This document shows positions 34,351 through 44,600 of a DNA stretch of 64,000 nucleotides, one piece after another. How positions within the stretch are numbered: position 1 is the first letter of the stretch; each line of letters begins with the position of its first letter. A program made the translations under genes and the position numbers. Source of the DNA: Chitinophaga eiseniae. Lineage in GTDB: Bacteria > Bacteroidota > Bacteroidia > Chitinophagales > Chitinophagaceae. Under the pieces are notes generated by a model that searched no databases, had not been told where the DNA came from, and saw only the letters and a program-made list of their open reading frames with translations. The stretch is from assembly GCF_012641265.1 (NCBI RefSeq), contig NZ_JABAHZ010000001.1:558001-622000 (forward strand). The letters run 5' to 3'.

Positions 34351-35166
34351 TCAGGAATCCGTGCTGACATTGTCCCAATCCTGGTTCAGGTAGCGGATCA
34401 ACCAGTTCAGGGCATAGTGCCGTTCTGTCACTACATCACTGATCAGGCCTCCGGGCATTGGTGCATTATTTAAACGCGCATCTACACAGGCCCACTCATA
34501 TCTCAAAATCAGGTCCGCCTGCTGCAGGATTTCTTTCCTGCTGCGCAGCTTTGCTTTACTCCGGAAATCCGCTTCAGATGTACTGATAATATGATGTACA
34601 TCTTCCGCCACATTACAAGGTGCAGAAGGATACGACAAACTGTCGATATACCCCAATGCCCAGAGCATCACATGCGCGCCTTCTGCCCTCCAGTTGGCAT
34701 CCGTCATATCCTGGCTGGTAGGATTCGTTGATGTTACAAACGCGGTTTCTTTATCGCTCAGTTTTTCCATCACCCGGTAATGGTTGCTATATTCATCCAG
34801 CACTTCTTTAGCGGGTTGCTCACTTTTCAATTCCATGAAACATAGTGCAATGGCCCGGTCTACCACTTCGTCTTTGCTGCGGAGGGTGACTTCGTTTTCC
34901 GGCATGGTGAACAATGCACGTGGGTTTTTATAAATAGGGATGCCATGAGCAGCGCAGATCTTTTCGGAAGCGCTGCGCCGGGCCTGTTGATCGGGAGTTG
35001 GGTCGATATCTTCTACTGGTACGCTGGCTGAAGGAAAGGCGCCGTTGCTTTTTACAACAGCCGTCGTATCAACATGGTCTTTTTCTTTAGTATTATGCTG
35101 GCTTTGTCCGCAGGCTACTATCATCGCAGCTGCGCCGGCAACAACAACTATTTTTGCTCGATTCAT
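34351..35166 (-). CDS. DUF4272 lipoprotein
   Basis: The 271-residue protein has a lipobox (AAAMIVACG, Cys19) and an acidic, disordered linker. A DUF4272 domain follows: RSASEKICAAHGIPIYKNP, EVTLRSKDEVVDRAIALCFMELKSE, an EGAHVMLWALGYIDSLSYPSAPC segment and LRSRKEILQQADLILRYEWACVDARL, ending with VTERHYALNWLIRYLNQDWDNVSTDS. The function of DUF4272 is unknown. It is predicted to sit in the periplasm or outer membrane. It is divergent from the Gfo/Idh/MocA gene at 35284. Confidence 0.82.
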   Translation of the reverse strand: MNRAKIVVVAGAAAMIVACGQSQHNTKEKDHVDTTAVVKSNGAFPSASVPVEDIDPTPDQQARRSASEKICAAHGIPIYKNPRALFTMPENEVTLRSKDEVVDRAIALCFMELKSEQPAKEVLDEYSNHYRVMEKLSDKETAFVTSTNPTSQDMTDANWRAEGAHVMLWALGYIDSLSYPSAPCNVAEDVHHIISTSEADFRSKAKLRSRKEILQQADLILRYEWACVDARLNNAPMPGGLISDVVTERHYALNWLIRYLNQDWDNVSTDS

Positions 35167-35182
35167 ACAGTAGGTTAAAACG

Positions 35183-35190
35183 TAAATATA
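35183..35190 (-). promoter_or_regulatory. Possible -7 box of the DUF4272 gene (TATATTTA)
   Basis: On the minus strand TATATTTA fits TAnnTTTG with one mismatch and lies 16 bases before the start codon, giving a very short leader. No TTG is found at the expected -33 place. Confidence 0.3.
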
Positions 35191-35213
35191 CAGTTTGTTG
35201 AAAGAATTAGCGC

Positions 35214-35244
35214 TGCCGGCACTTGCAATTCTATTGCCGGCACT
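35214..35244. promoter_or_regulatory. Direct repeat TGCCGGCACT x2 in the divergent intergenic region
   Basis: TGCCGGCACT occurs at 35214-35223 and again at 35235-35244, exactly 21 bases apart (two helical turns). Between them lies TTG, with TATCTTAC 20 bases after it, a plausible promoter for the oxidoreductase at 35284. The repeats are candidate binding sites for an unknown regulator. Confidence 0.45.
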
Positions 35245-35283
35245 GTATCTTACGAATCTGGATAATGAAAAACTAAGGAAATT

Positions 35284-36366
35284 ATGTCTGAAACAGCAAA
35301 ACGTTTACGCGTGTTAGTAGTTGGCTGTGGTAACATGGGCGCATCCCATGCAACGGCCTATCATACGTTGGATGGCTTTGACATCTGCGGTCTTGTCTCT
35401 ACCGGAACAAGTAAAGAAGTACTGAACAACAGCCTGGGTGGAGGCTATGCTTTGTTCAACGACTATGAAGCAGCGCTGGCAGCTACCCGCCCGGATGCTG
35501 TTTGCATATCCACTTACCCGGACACACATGAAAACTTTGCGATCACCGCTTTTGAAAATGGTTGTCATGTATTCATCGAAAAACCACTGGCTGATACCGT
35601 GGAAGGTGCAGAACGCGTAGCGGCCGCCGCCCGCAAGGCAGGCAAAAAACTGGTGGTAGGCTATATCTTACGGCACCATCCTTCCTGGGAAAAATTTGTG
35701 GAACTCTCACACCAGCTGGGCAAGCCCCTGGTAATGCGGATGAATCTCAACCAGCAAAGTCATGGTAACATGTGGCAGGTACACCGCAACCTCCTCAAAA
35801 GCCTGAGCCCCATCGTGGATTGCGGTGTACATTACATCGATGTAATGTGCCAGATGACCCGCTCTAAGCCATTGCAGGTAAGCGCTATCGGCGCCCGCCT
35901 GTCAAACGAGGTGGCAGATGGCAACTATAACTACGGCCAGTTGCAGATACGTTTCGAAGACGGCTCCGTAGGCTGGTATGAAGCCGGCTGGGGGCCCATG
36001 ATGAGCCAGACCGCCTTCTTTGTGAAGGATGTGATCGGGCCTAAAGGCGCCGTTTCTATTGTGGCAAAAGAAGCGGAACGCAGTGGCAACTCCGATAACG
36101 TGGCCGCACATACGAAAACAGAGTCCCTGCGTTTCCACCATGCCGCCCTGGATGCCAATGGGCAATTTGTAGAAGCCGATAGCTGGATTAATACGGAAGA
36201 AGAGCCGGATCACCAGGAGCTCTGCAACCGTGAACAGCGCTATTTTCTGCATGCTATCCAGCAGGACACCGATCTCACCGATCATGTGCAGGATGCCATC
36301 AACAGCCTGCGTATCGCCTTCGCCTGCGATGAATCGGTACGTACCGGTAAAGTGGTGATGCTATAA
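35284..36366 (+). CDS. Gfo/Idh/MocA family oxidoreductase
   Basis: The 360-residue protein has an N-terminal NAD(P)-binding turn RVLVVGCGNMGASHATAYHTL, the signature CHVFIEKPLADTVEGAERVA with the catalytic-type Lys, and a C-terminal domain with PIVDCGVHYIDVMCQMT and GSVGWYEAGWGPMM. It is a cytoplasmic dehydrogenase or dehydratase of a sugar-like substrate, perhaps linked to the catabolic locus that starts at 36.4 kb, from which it is separated by a strong bidirectional terminator. It is not closely similar to the two homologues at the window start. Confidence 0.88.
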   Translation: MSETAKRLRVLVVGCGNMGASHATAYHTLDGFDICGLVSTGTSKEVLNNSLGGGYALFNDYEAALAATRPDAVCISTYPDTHENFAITAFENGCHVFIEKPLADTVEGAERVAAAARKAGKKLVVGYILRHHPSWEKFVELSHQLGKPLVMRMNLNQQSHGNMWQVHRNLLKSLSPIVDCGVHYIDVMCQMTRSKPLQVSAIGARLSNEVADGNYNYGQLQIRFEDGSVGWYEAGWGPMMSQTAFFVKDVIGPKGAVSIVAKEAERSGNSDNVAAHTKTESLRFHHAALDANGQFVEADSWINTEEEPDHQELCNREQRYFLHAIQQDTDLTDHVQDAINSLRIAFACDESVRTGKVVML

Positions 36367-36378
36367 CCGTTAACTATT

Positions 36379-36429
36379 TCTATAATAAATGATGCCGTAC
36401 CCGTCGGGTACGGCATCATTTATTATAGA
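36379..36429. terminator. Bidirectional terminator, perfect 24-bp hairpin
   Basis: The arms 36379-36402 and 36406-36429 are perfectly complementary over 24 bases around a 3-base loop (GTC); the core is GATGCCGTACCC. A/T-rich outer parts give a T-tract on both strands. It sits between the convergent oxidoreductase (stop 36366) and AraC (stop 36433) genes. Confidence 0.88.
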
Positions 36430-36432
36430 CCC

Positions 36433-37296
36433 TTAGTTGCCTCGTTTGTCCCGGAAAGTTTTTGGTGCTACGCCCATCACCAGTTTAAATGACCGGGAAA
36501 ATGTATAGGGGTCGGGGTAACCCATTTCCGCTGCAATTTCTTTGACACTCCAGGGCGTTTCTTTTAGTAGCTGACAGGCTTTCTGCATGCGCAGGGAGGT
36601 GAACAGCTGTATCGGAGCATAGCGGGTCTTTTCTTTAAACAGTGCAGAGAGATAAGAAGCGGAGATCCCCATTTCCCGGGATAGACCGGACAGCGTCAGG
36701 TGCTGGTCCAGCCGTTGTTTCATGAGCTGTATACATTGCTCGATGATATTGTCGGCGCCCTTTTTCATATAATTGAAAACGCTGAGCCGGAAAGTGCCCA
36801 GGAAGCTGTAACAGCGGAAGTTGGCGTACAGCAGGTTCTCAATATTATTCATGAGATCGAGGTGGTGCAGGATATCATCAAACTGTGCATTGCGGCCTAC
36901 CAGCGGGGGAATGGTACGTGGTTGCAGGTTAGTGCCCAGGTATCCATAAATATCATCGGCCAGTTGCCCGGCAAATTGCAGGGTATAAATCCGCCAGGAA
37001 AGGTCGGTGTCTGGATCGGCCTGGAAAGCAGTGCCTTTGGGAACCAGGAGGTATTGGTTAGCTTTCAGCGCAGTGCTGCGCCTGCCGATGGCCACCGTAC
37101 CTTTGCCCTGCAGTACATACAACAGGGTATACACCAGCGTGCCATTTGATTCGCGGATGGCGCCGGCAGTATGTTCGGGGTAATGCCCGATAGCAGTAAT
37201 GAAAAGATTTTTTCCCAGCGGGTGCTTTTCCAGCTTGCGTTGCAGCTGGGCTGGCAGCGTCCAGGTACCCGGCATGTTGGCGGCAGTGTGACTCAT
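36433..37296 (-). CDS. AraC family transcriptional regulator
   Basis: The 287-residue protein has an N-terminal cupin-like domain (YLLVPKGTAFQADPDTDLSWRIYTLQF). The C-terminal AraC DNA-binding domain contains LSGLSREMGISASYLSALFKEKTRYAPIQLFTSLRMQKACQLL and SVKEIAAEMGYPDPYTFSRSFKLVMGVAPKTFR. It is divergent from the symporter gene at 37432, with 135 bases between them, and probably controls the symporter-lyase unit in response to a sugar. No clear operator was found by eye. Confidence 0.88.
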   Translation of the reverse strand: MSHTAANMPGTWTLPAQLQRKLEKHPLGKNLFITAIGHYPEHTAGAIRESNGTLVYTLLYVLQGKGTVAIGRRSTALKANQYLLVPKGTAFQADPDTDLSWRIYTLQFAGQLADDIYGYLGTNLQPRTIPPLVGRNAQFDDILHHLDLMNNIENLLYANFRCYSFLGTFRLSVFNYMKKGADNIIEQCIQLMKQRLDQHLTLSGLSREMGISASYLSALFKEKTRYAPIQLFTSLRMQKACQLLKETPWSVKEIAAEMGYPDPYTFSRSFKLVMGVAPKTFRDKRGN

Positions 37297-37431
37297 GGTG
37301 ATAGTAATTTAAGCCATTCTTTTCATAACATTCAACATTGTTTGAACCGTAAAAATTATCAACCTTAGTGGTATCAACCGAAATGCGTTATATTCCTGTT
37401 TTCCACGTAAGCAATAAATAGAAAAACTGAT

Positions 37432-38976
37432 ATGCATCATTTGCCTTTAATAGATCTGGCTGTTATTGCGATTTACCTGCTTTGTATGATCCTGGTAGGC
37501 GTATGGTTTTCCAGGAAAAATAAGAATGCAGCTCAATTTACAACAGCATCCGGAAATATTCCAGGCTGGGCGTTGGGATTATCGCTGTACGCCACTTTTT
37601 TAAGTAGTAATACTTTCCTGGGAGTGCCGGGGAAGTCGTTTGGCAGCAACTGGAACGCGTTTGTCTTCAGTTTGTCGATGCCGGCAGCAGCGTTTATTGC
37701 CGCGCGTTATTTTGTACCATTCTACCGCCACAGCGGGGAGGTAAGTGCGTATACGCACCTGGAGCGGCGCTTCGGTCCCTGGGCCCGGACATACGCCATG
37801 ATCTGCTTTATACTAACGCAGCTGGCCAGGATGGGGACTATTTTTTTTGGGGTGGCACTGGCACTGCAGGCGCTCACAGGGCTGGAAATGCGTACCATTA
37901 TGACCGTTACCGGCAGCTGTATCATTGTGTATACAGTGCTGGGAGGAATGGAAGCAGTGATCTGGACGGAAGTATTGCAGGGAATTATCAAAACAGCCGG
38001 GGCGTTGATTATACTGGGGCTGGTGATCAGTGGCATGCAACATGGCGTAACGGACATTTTTCATATAGGCGTGGCCGATGGGAAGTTTTCATTGGGAAGC
38101 TTTAATATACTGGATCTGGGCAGCTCTACTTTTTGGGTGGTATTTTTATATGGGTTCTTTATTAACCTGAATAATTTCGGGATGGACCAGAACTATGTGC
38201 AGCGTTATCATACAGCCCGCTCTGCGGAGGAAGCCTCCCGCAGTATCTGGGTATGCGTATGGTGGTATGTACCGGTAAGCCTGGTGTTTTTCTTTATCGG
38301 CACGGCATTATACGCCTATGTACAACAGCACCCCGATATGCTGGCGATGATAAAACAACAGGTAGCCACGGAAAGGCAGGTAGCGCCGGAGTCGTTGTCG
38401 CCCGCCGATTATGGCGATAAAGTATTACCGTTGTTTATGGTGATGAAAGTGCCGAAAGGCTTACTGGGGTTGATTGTGGCGGCTATTCTTTCGGCCGCTA
38501 TGAGTACGGTGAGTAGTGGTATGAACAGTACGGCAACTGTTTTCCTGAAAGATATTTACCAGCGGTATATCTCCCCGGTATCCACTCCCCGGAAAGATAT
38601 GCGGGTATTATATATAGCCACTACCGTGAGTGGTATGCTGGCTATCATTTTTGGTATCGCTATGATAGGGGTAAAGAGTATCCTGGACATGTGGTGGGAG
38701 TTGTCGGGCATTTTTGCCGGTGGTATGCTGGGCTTGTTTCTCCTGGGTATGATATCAAAAACAAAGAACGCGGCGGCGTTGACAGCAACGATTATTGGGA
38801 TGCTGATTATTATCTGGATGTCGCTGTCGAAATACCTGCCGGCCACCTGGCAGCATCTGCGCAGCCCTTTGCATGTGCATATGATTATCGTGGTGGGCAC
38901 CCTGTCTATTTTCCTGGTGGGCATGCTGCTCTCGCGACTGCAGGCACAGCCATCTTCTTCGTCTAAAACCTCTTAG
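37432..38976 (+). CDS. Sodium:solute symporter (SSS family)
   Basis: The 514-residue membrane protein has about 13 hydrophobic segments. It shows SSS features: GWALGLSLYATFLSSNTFLGVPGKSF near TM2, a central GMDQNYVQRYHTARSAEEASRSIW motif and ILSAAMSTVSSGMNSTATVFLKDIYQRYI. It imports a solute with sodium across the inner membrane. The next gene is a DHDPS/NAL-family lyase 4 bases downstream, so the solute may be a sugar acid such as a sialic-acid-like or aldulosonic compound; this is inference from the pairing. Confidence 0.88.
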   Translation: MHHLPLIDLAVIAIYLLCMILVGVWFSRKNKNAAQFTTASGNIPGWALGLSLYATFLSSNTFLGVPGKSFGSNWNAFVFSLSMPAAAFIAARYFVPFYRHSGEVSAYTHLERRFGPWARTYAMICFILTQLARMGTIFFGVALALQALTGLEMRTIMTVTGSCIIVYTVLGGMEAVIWTEVLQGIIKTAGALIILGLVISGMQHGVTDIFHIGVADGKFSLGSFNILDLGSSTFWVVFLYGFFINLNNFGMDQNYVQRYHTARSAEEASRSIWVCVWWYVPVSLVFFFIGTALYAYVQQHPDMLAMIKQQVATERQVAPESLSPADYGDKVLPLFMVMKVPKGLLGLIVAAILSAAMSTVSSGMNSTATVFLKDIYQRYISPVSTPRKDMRVLYIATTVSGMLAIIFGIAMIGVKSILDMWWELSGIFAGGMLGLFLLGMISKTKNAAALTATIIGMLIIIWMSLSKYLPATWQHLRSPLHVHMIIVVGTLSIFLVGMLLSRLQAQPSSSSKTS

Positions 38977-38980
38977 TGAT

Positions 38981-39925
38981 ATGCAAAAGAAATTTGTACC
39001 GGTGATGATCACCCCGTTTAATTTGAAAGCGCAGATTGATATGGGCATGGTGGAATACCTGGTAGACTTTTACCTGGAAGCCGGGGTAAAAGGTTTTTTC
39101 GCCAATTGTTTGTCATCTGAAATGTATAGTATCAGTGAAGATGAGCGACTAGACCTGACCCGCCATGTAGTACGCTATGTTAATGGCCGGGTGCCGGTAG
39201 TGGCCACCGGTTCATTTGGCCTTACCATCCCTGATAAGGCCCTGTTTACCGAAAAGTTGTATGATACCGGCGTAGATTCTGTAATTATGATCACGGGGCA
39301 CTTTGCCAATGTAGATGAGCCAGACGAAGTATTGCTGCAGCGCTTTGAACAGATGTTTTCATTAACCGGCAATATCCCGCTGGGATTGTATGAATGCCCG
39401 GCGCCTTATAAGCGGGTCATTACACCAGAGATATTACGCACTCTACTTGATACCAACCGCCTGATTTACCACAAGGATACCTCCTGCAATGTAGACCAGG
39501 TAAAGGCCAAGCTGGCCGTAGTGGAAGGAAGCCGCCTGGAATTCTATGATGCGCATACACCCAATGGGGTAAGCTCCATGCAGATGGGCGCGGCGGGTAT
39601 GTCGTCTATTTCCGGTAATTTTTACCCGGAGATATTGGTCTGGCTCTGTAACCATGTGAACGACGAAAGCCGCCAGGAGGACGTAAAATGGATACAGGAG
39701 GAATTGCGCAGGGTAGACCCGTTGATTCATGTGGCTTATCCCCTCAGCGCCAAATATTTTATGCAGCTGAGAGGCATGCCGGTACGCACCATTAGTCGTG
39801 CACACGCGCTGGAACTGACGCCTGAACAGAAATTGGTATTGCAGCAGATTTACCGCGACTTTAAAGGATGGTGCGAGCGGCTGCAAATCCGGGAAGTGGT
39901 AAGCGCCCCCTTGACATCACATTAA
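38981..39925 (+). CDS. Dihydrodipicolinate synthase/N-acetylneuraminate lyase family protein
   Basis: The 314-residue (beta/alpha)8 class I aldolase has FVPVMITPFN at the N-terminus, GVKGFFANCLSSEMYSIS in place of the usual G-T-T-G-E loop, the tyrosine motif GLYECPAPYKR (Tyr137) and the Schiff-base Lys in LIYHKDTSC (Lys165). It should split or form a C-C bond of a 2-oxo acid such as a sialic-acid-like sugar; the substrate is not settled, and the altered phosphate/carboxylate loop argues against true DapA. It is co-transcribed with the symporter (4 bases apart). Confidence 0.85.
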   Translation: MQKKFVPVMITPFNLKAQIDMGMVEYLVDFYLEAGVKGFFANCLSSEMYSISEDERLDLTRHVVRYVNGRVPVVATGSFGLTIPDKALFTEKLYDTGVDSVIMITGHFANVDEPDEVLLQRFEQMFSLTGNIPLGLYECPAPYKRVITPEILRTLLDTNRLIYHKDTSCNVDQVKAKLAVVEGSRLEFYDAHTPNGVSSMQMGAAGMSSISGNFYPEILVWLCNHVNDESRQEDVKWIQEELRRVDPLIHVAYPLSAKYFMQLRGMPVRTISRAHALELTPEQKLVLQQIYRDFKGWCERLQIREVVSAPLTSH

Positions 39926-39941
39926 TTCGTTGTTATATTTA
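39911..39941 (+). promoter_or_regulatory. Promoter of the sigma/FecR/SusCD block
   Basis: TTG (39911-39913) and TATATTTA (39934-39941) are 20 bases apart, a good fit to the Bacteroidota pattern. The -33 part lies inside the end of the lyase gene. Transcription would start near 39948, about 70 bases before the sigma factor gene. Confidence 0.5.
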
Positions 39942-40015
39942 GGGTAGCAATGATGATTGCATGCGGTTAATGTGTAGTTTAGAGAAAGATCCTTATTCCT
40001 AATTCACATAATTTG

Positions 40016-40612
40016 ATGTCCACCAGCACTTACAATCCGCAGCACGACGAAAAGCTCTTCTGGAGCCGGCTTTGTGATGGAGACCGGGAAGCCTTCGGAG
40101 AGATATACCGGCGGTATTTTCCGCTGCTGTTCCGTTATTGTATCCGGTTTACCGCCGATCGCGGACTGGTGAAGGATGTGTTGCAGGACTTCTTCTCACA
40201 GTTGTTCCTGCAACGCGCTGGTCTTGCGCGGGAGGTACATATCAAGAGCTACCTGATGGTGTCGGCCCGCAGGAAGCTATTCCGTTACCTGGAAAAATCA
40301 ACCCGGCAGCCAGGGATATTGGAAGAGGGTACGCTTTCCGGTTTTGAGCTGGAGTTGTCGCCGGAGAGTATCCTGATTAACCGGCAACACGACGAACAAG
40401 CTGCCCGCCTGCTGCGGCAGCAGTTGCAGGCACTCACCCTGCGGCAAAAAGAAGCTATCTATCTTCGTTTCTACGAAAACCTGAGTTATGAAGCCATTGC
40501 AGAGATTATGGTATTAAAGGAAGTAAAGTACGCCCGTACTTTAATATATAGGGCTATCGCCGAATTAAAGGAGTTGCTGGCGGTCAATGAATCCGCCCTG
40601 ATGCTGCGCTAA
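40016..40612 (+). CDS. ECF-type RNA polymerase sigma factor of the SusCD locus
   Basis: From the ATG at 40016 the protein has 198 residues. Region 2 is seen in DREAFGEIYRRYFPLLFRYCIRFTADRGLVKDVLQDFFSQLFLQRAGL, and region 4 in LRQQLQALTLRQKEAIYLRFYENLSYEAIAEIMVLKEVKYARTLIYRAIAELKELL. The TTG at 40013 is one codon upstream and less likely. It probably directs transcription of the SusC/SusD genes below once FecR at 40693 is signalled by the SusC protein (STN domain). Confidence 0.9.
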   Translation: MSTSTYNPQHDEKLFWSRLCDGDREAFGEIYRRYFPLLFRYCIRFTADRGLVKDVLQDFFSQLFLQRAGLAREVHIKSYLMVSARRKLFRYLEKSTRQPGILEEGTLSGFELELSPESILINRQHDEQAARLLRQQLQALTLRQKEAIYLRFYENLSYEAIAEIMVLKEVKYARTLIYRAIAELKELLAVNESALMLR

Positions 40613-40644
40613 AAAAAAGTTTAAAAATTCTTTCTTTTTCCTGA

Positions 40645-40663
40645 GGGCATCCGCCCGTTTTTT
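40645..40663 (+). terminator. Weak hairpin with T-run between sigma and FecR genes
   Basis: GGGC-ATCC-GCCC is a 4-bp GC stem followed by GTTTTTT. It could attenuate read-through from the sigma gene into the FecR gene. The stem is short, so this is tentative. Confidence 0.3.
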
Positions 40664-40692
40664 GACTCTTCTTAATAGTACAAGGTATTTTT

Positions 40693-41673
40693 ATGGATTA
40701 CAATGTGTATGACGCTGCTGATTTTGCGGCAGATGTTTCATTTCGGGAATGGGTGCTGGAAGGCGGTACTGACCGGGCTTTCTGGGAAAGCTGGCAGGCG
40801 GCTCATCCCGAAAAAGAAGCCTTGTTACAGGAAGCCCGAGCTATGGTACTGGCGCTCCGGTTTCGTACCAACGAAGTACGCCCTCATGAAATGGACGATA
40901 TAAAACAGCAGATAGATCAATTGCTGGACGAATCCGTTAAAAAAAATAACGGACTTTGGATCAGGCGTATAGGGTATGCCGTTAGTGCAGTAGCAGCTGT
41001 ACTGTTGATGTTTGTCGCAGTTTGGTATTACCAGGAAGATCGTCATCCGGAGAAAATTTTTGTACATACCGGTTTTGGCGAAACTAAAACCATCCATTTA
41101 CCTGATGGTTCTGTGGTACAACTCAATGCCAATTCCGCGGTAAGCTATCCTGCGCAATGGACGAAAGAACAGGTAAGGACCGTGAGCCTGGAAGGGGAGG
41201 CCTATTTCAATGTATCTAAGGCGCCTGCGGGATTGCATCCTAAATTTCGTGTACTGCTGCCGGATGTCACCATAGAAGTAAAAGGCACTGCCTTTAATGT
41301 ATATAACCGCCGCCATACTATTAATGTGTTGCTGGAAGAAGGGAAAATCGTTGTCAATGATAGCCTGAAAATGTTGCCGGGCGACATGATGCAATTCAGA
41401 GAACACTCCTCTCAACGGCTACACGCAGATCCGGCACAGCTAACAGCCTGGAAGCAACATCGCCTGGTGTTCAACAATACCTCCTTATCTGAGGTAGCAC
41501 AACAACTGGAAGATCTTTACGGATATCGTATTCAATTCAGGGATAAAAGAATGGAAAGCCTGTTATTCACCGGTTCTGCACCCGCAGGCAACCCGGGAAT
41601 ATTATTGCAGGCGGTCGCCACGGTGCATCAGCTGAAAATGAAACAAAACAATTCAGTCATCATTTTTGAATAA
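40693..41673 (+). CDS. FecR family anti-sigma factor of the SusCD locus
   Basis: The 326-residue protein has a cytoplasmic N-terminal sigma-binding domain (residues 1-90), one membrane segment (about 93-113) and a periplasmic FecR domain: GFGETKTIHLPDGSVVQLNANSAVSYPAQW, VSLEGEAYFNVSKAPAGLHPKFRVLLPDVTIEVKGTAFNVY. The C-terminal secretin/TonB-short-like region is LEDLYGYRIQFRDKRMESLLFTG. It holds the sigma factor until a signal from the outer membrane SusC passes through. It is 80 bases after the sigma gene and 20 bases before susC. Confidence 0.9.
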   Translation: MDYNVYDAADFAADVSFREWVLEGGTDRAFWESWQAAHPEKEALLQEARAMVLALRFRTNEVRPHEMDDIKQQIDQLLDESVKKNNGLWIRRIGYAVSAVAAVLLMFVAVWYYQEDRHPEKIFVHTGFGETKTIHLPDGSVVQLNANSAVSYPAQWTKEQVRTVSLEGEAYFNVSKAPAGLHPKFRVLLPDVTIEVKGTAFNVYNRRHTINVLLEEGKIVVNDSLKMLPGDMMQFREHSSQRLHADPAQLTAWKQHRLVFNNTSLSEVAQQLEDLYGYRIQFRDKRMESLLFTGSAPAGNPGILLQAVATVHQLKMKQNNSVIIFE

Positions 41674-41693
41674 AGTTTTTAAAATTTACAGTT

Positions 41694-44600
41694 ATGCAAA
41701 AGAGCTTTACGAAGCTTTATGCTCCCTGGAGCGTCATGCTGCTATTATTGCTTTGGGCCACCAGCGCCGGTGCGCAGCAATTGATGGTCAGCAGTGGTAG
41801 CACCTCCCGGGAAGCAGGATCAGTTCCTTTACAGCAAATGCTGGCCAACCTGGAAACACGCTATGGTGTCAGCTTTAACTATGCCCCCGTACAGGTAGCC
41901 GGCAAATTTGTAGCCACCAGGACTACCCGCGGAAAAGAGGCCGACCTCGAAGGACAACTCCGCAAAACATTGCTGCCGCTGGGTTTGCAGGCGGTAAAAT
42001 TAAGTGAGCATGACTATGCTATTCGCAGCGCCGATGCCGCGCCTGCCATCAACACCAAAGCAGCAGAGCAAATTGTAAAAGGAAAGGTGACCGATGAAAA
42101 AGGTAATCCTGTTCCCGGCGTAAGCATACGTGAAAAAGGCACCAACAATGGTACCGCTACCGATGCGGATGGCAACTTTTCTTTGAAGGTTGCCGGCGCA
42201 AACGCCATCCTGGTATTTCATTATGTAGGCTACCAGGCGAAGGAACTGGTAGCAGGCAGCGGCCTTTTGCAGGTACAGTTGAGCCCTGAAGTACGCAGCC
42301 TGGACGATGTGGTAGTGACCGCCCTCGGTATTAAACGCCAGGAAAAAGCGCTCGGTTATTCTATTGCCACCTTAAAAAGCGACCAGGTAAATACGGTAAA
42401 GGATGTAAACGTTGCCAATGCTTTGTCGGGTAAAGTAGCTGGGGTGAATGTACGCAGCACCAGCTCTGATCCCGGCGCCACTTCACTGGTAGTGATCCGT
42501 GGACAAAGTAAGCTGGACGGATATAATCAACCGCTGTATGTGGTAGATGGTGTGCCCATTGCACCTGCTGTACGCGCGCCCAAACAACCGGTAGGACAGG
42601 TGGTGGTGGATTATGGCAGCACCATTTCTGATATCAACCCGGATGATATTGCCAGCATGACTGTACTGAAAGGAGCCAGCGCATCTGCGCTGTACGGCTC
42701 CCGTGCGCTCAATGGGGTAATCCTGATTACCACGAAGTCAGGAAGCGGCGCCAAAAAAGGTTTAGGCGTTTCCGTTAATTCCAGTGCCCTGTTCGACCGT
42801 GCTACCCTGTTCCCAAAATTCCAGAACGAATTTGGTGCAGGGGATCGTACCGGGTCCGATGAAACTATTTCAGATGCCACCTGGGGACCCCGCCTCGATG
42901 TAGGTACCAAACATATACAATGGGACAGCCCCCTGGATGCTAACGGTAACCCTATCCCCACCGATTGGGTATCTTATCCTAACCGCCATAAAGATTTCTT
43001 CCGTACCGGCTCTACTTTAACCAACAATATAGCCGTAACCGGTAATAATAAAGATGGTAATTTCCGTCTGTCTTATACTAATCTTGCCAATGAAGGTATT
43101 ACCCCTAACACCGATCTGAAAAGAAATACCATTAATCTATCCGCCGGGTATGCGCTGCATCCGAAAGTACGCGTGAGTACCAATATTGGCTATACGAAAA
43201 ACACCAGCGACAACAGGCCTACCTACAACCGTGGAAGTGTATCCAGCATTGTATATACTACCACGCCAAACGTAGATATCAGGAAGCTCCGCAACTACTG
43301 GATTCCTGGAAAAGAAGGACTGCAGCAGTTCTCACATGTACCGGGGTCTACTGACAATCCCTACTTCGTAGCGTATGAGCTGACCAATGGATATAACCGT
43401 GATCGTATCATGGGAAATGTGGAATTGAATATAGATATCACAAAGGACCTGACACTGATGGCCCGTAGCGGTATGGACTACTATTCTGAATACCGGGAAA
43501 GTAAGCGTGCCTTCAGCGCTATTAAGAATCCCAATGGTGGCTATGGCATCGAAACGGAAACTTTTCGGGAACAGAATACAGATTTCCTGTTGAGCTATAA
43601 GAAGCAACTTAATAAGGATTTCTTTTTCTCTGTATCTGGTGGCGCTAACCGGATGAACCAGTCCGGCGCCGGTACTACGCAAAAAACAGAAAGCCTGGTA
43701 ATGCCCGGCGTATACAGTATTTCAAATGCCAAGGCAGGCACAGTCTTCAATGATTCTTATCGTTTTACAAAACGTATTAACAGCGTATACGGCATGGGAC
43801 AGGTGGCTTTCCGTAACTACGCCTTCCTGGATCTCACTGCCCGCAACGACTGGTCAAGTACATTGCCTCCTGAAAACAACTCGTATTTCTATCCTTCTGC
43901 TTCCCTCAGCGTAGTATTGACGGATATGTTGAATATCAAATCGAACATACTTTCTTTTGCGAAGGTAAGGGCTAACTGGGCGCAAGTTGGGGGAGATACG
44001 GACCCTTATAGCTTATATAACACCTTTGGATTCGGGCAGGATTGGGGAAATGTGAAGCGCGCCACCATTGACAATGCCTTGCTGAATAATAAATTGAAAC
44101 CCCTGATTGCTACCTCCCATGAGTTCGGGGCCGACGTTCGTTTCCTGGATGGAAGACTGGGAATTGATGTCACCTACTATAATACCATCAACAAAAACCA
44201 GATTCTACGGATTCCGGTAACAATGGCTACCGGGTATAGCAACTTGTTGACAAATGCAGGTAAAGTAGGAAATAAAGGCATTGAAATCGGGTTGAATGCC
44301 ACCCCGGTTAAAGGCGCCTTCCGCTGGGATTTACAGGTTAATTACACCAAGAATCGCAATAAGATCATTGAGCTGATGCCGGGCATTACCAACTACCTCG
44401 TAGGCGGGGCAGAAGGCATCCGATTCCTGGTGGCCGAGGGAACAGAAATGGGTGATATGTATGCCCAGAACTGGGCTACGGTGCCAGACGGAGAATTTAA
44501 AGGACAGCCTTTGCTGGCCAACGACGGGAGTTATCAGAAAGTAAATGATTACGTTAAAATTGGTAACTACAATCCCGATTTTATGGTGGGTATCACTAAT

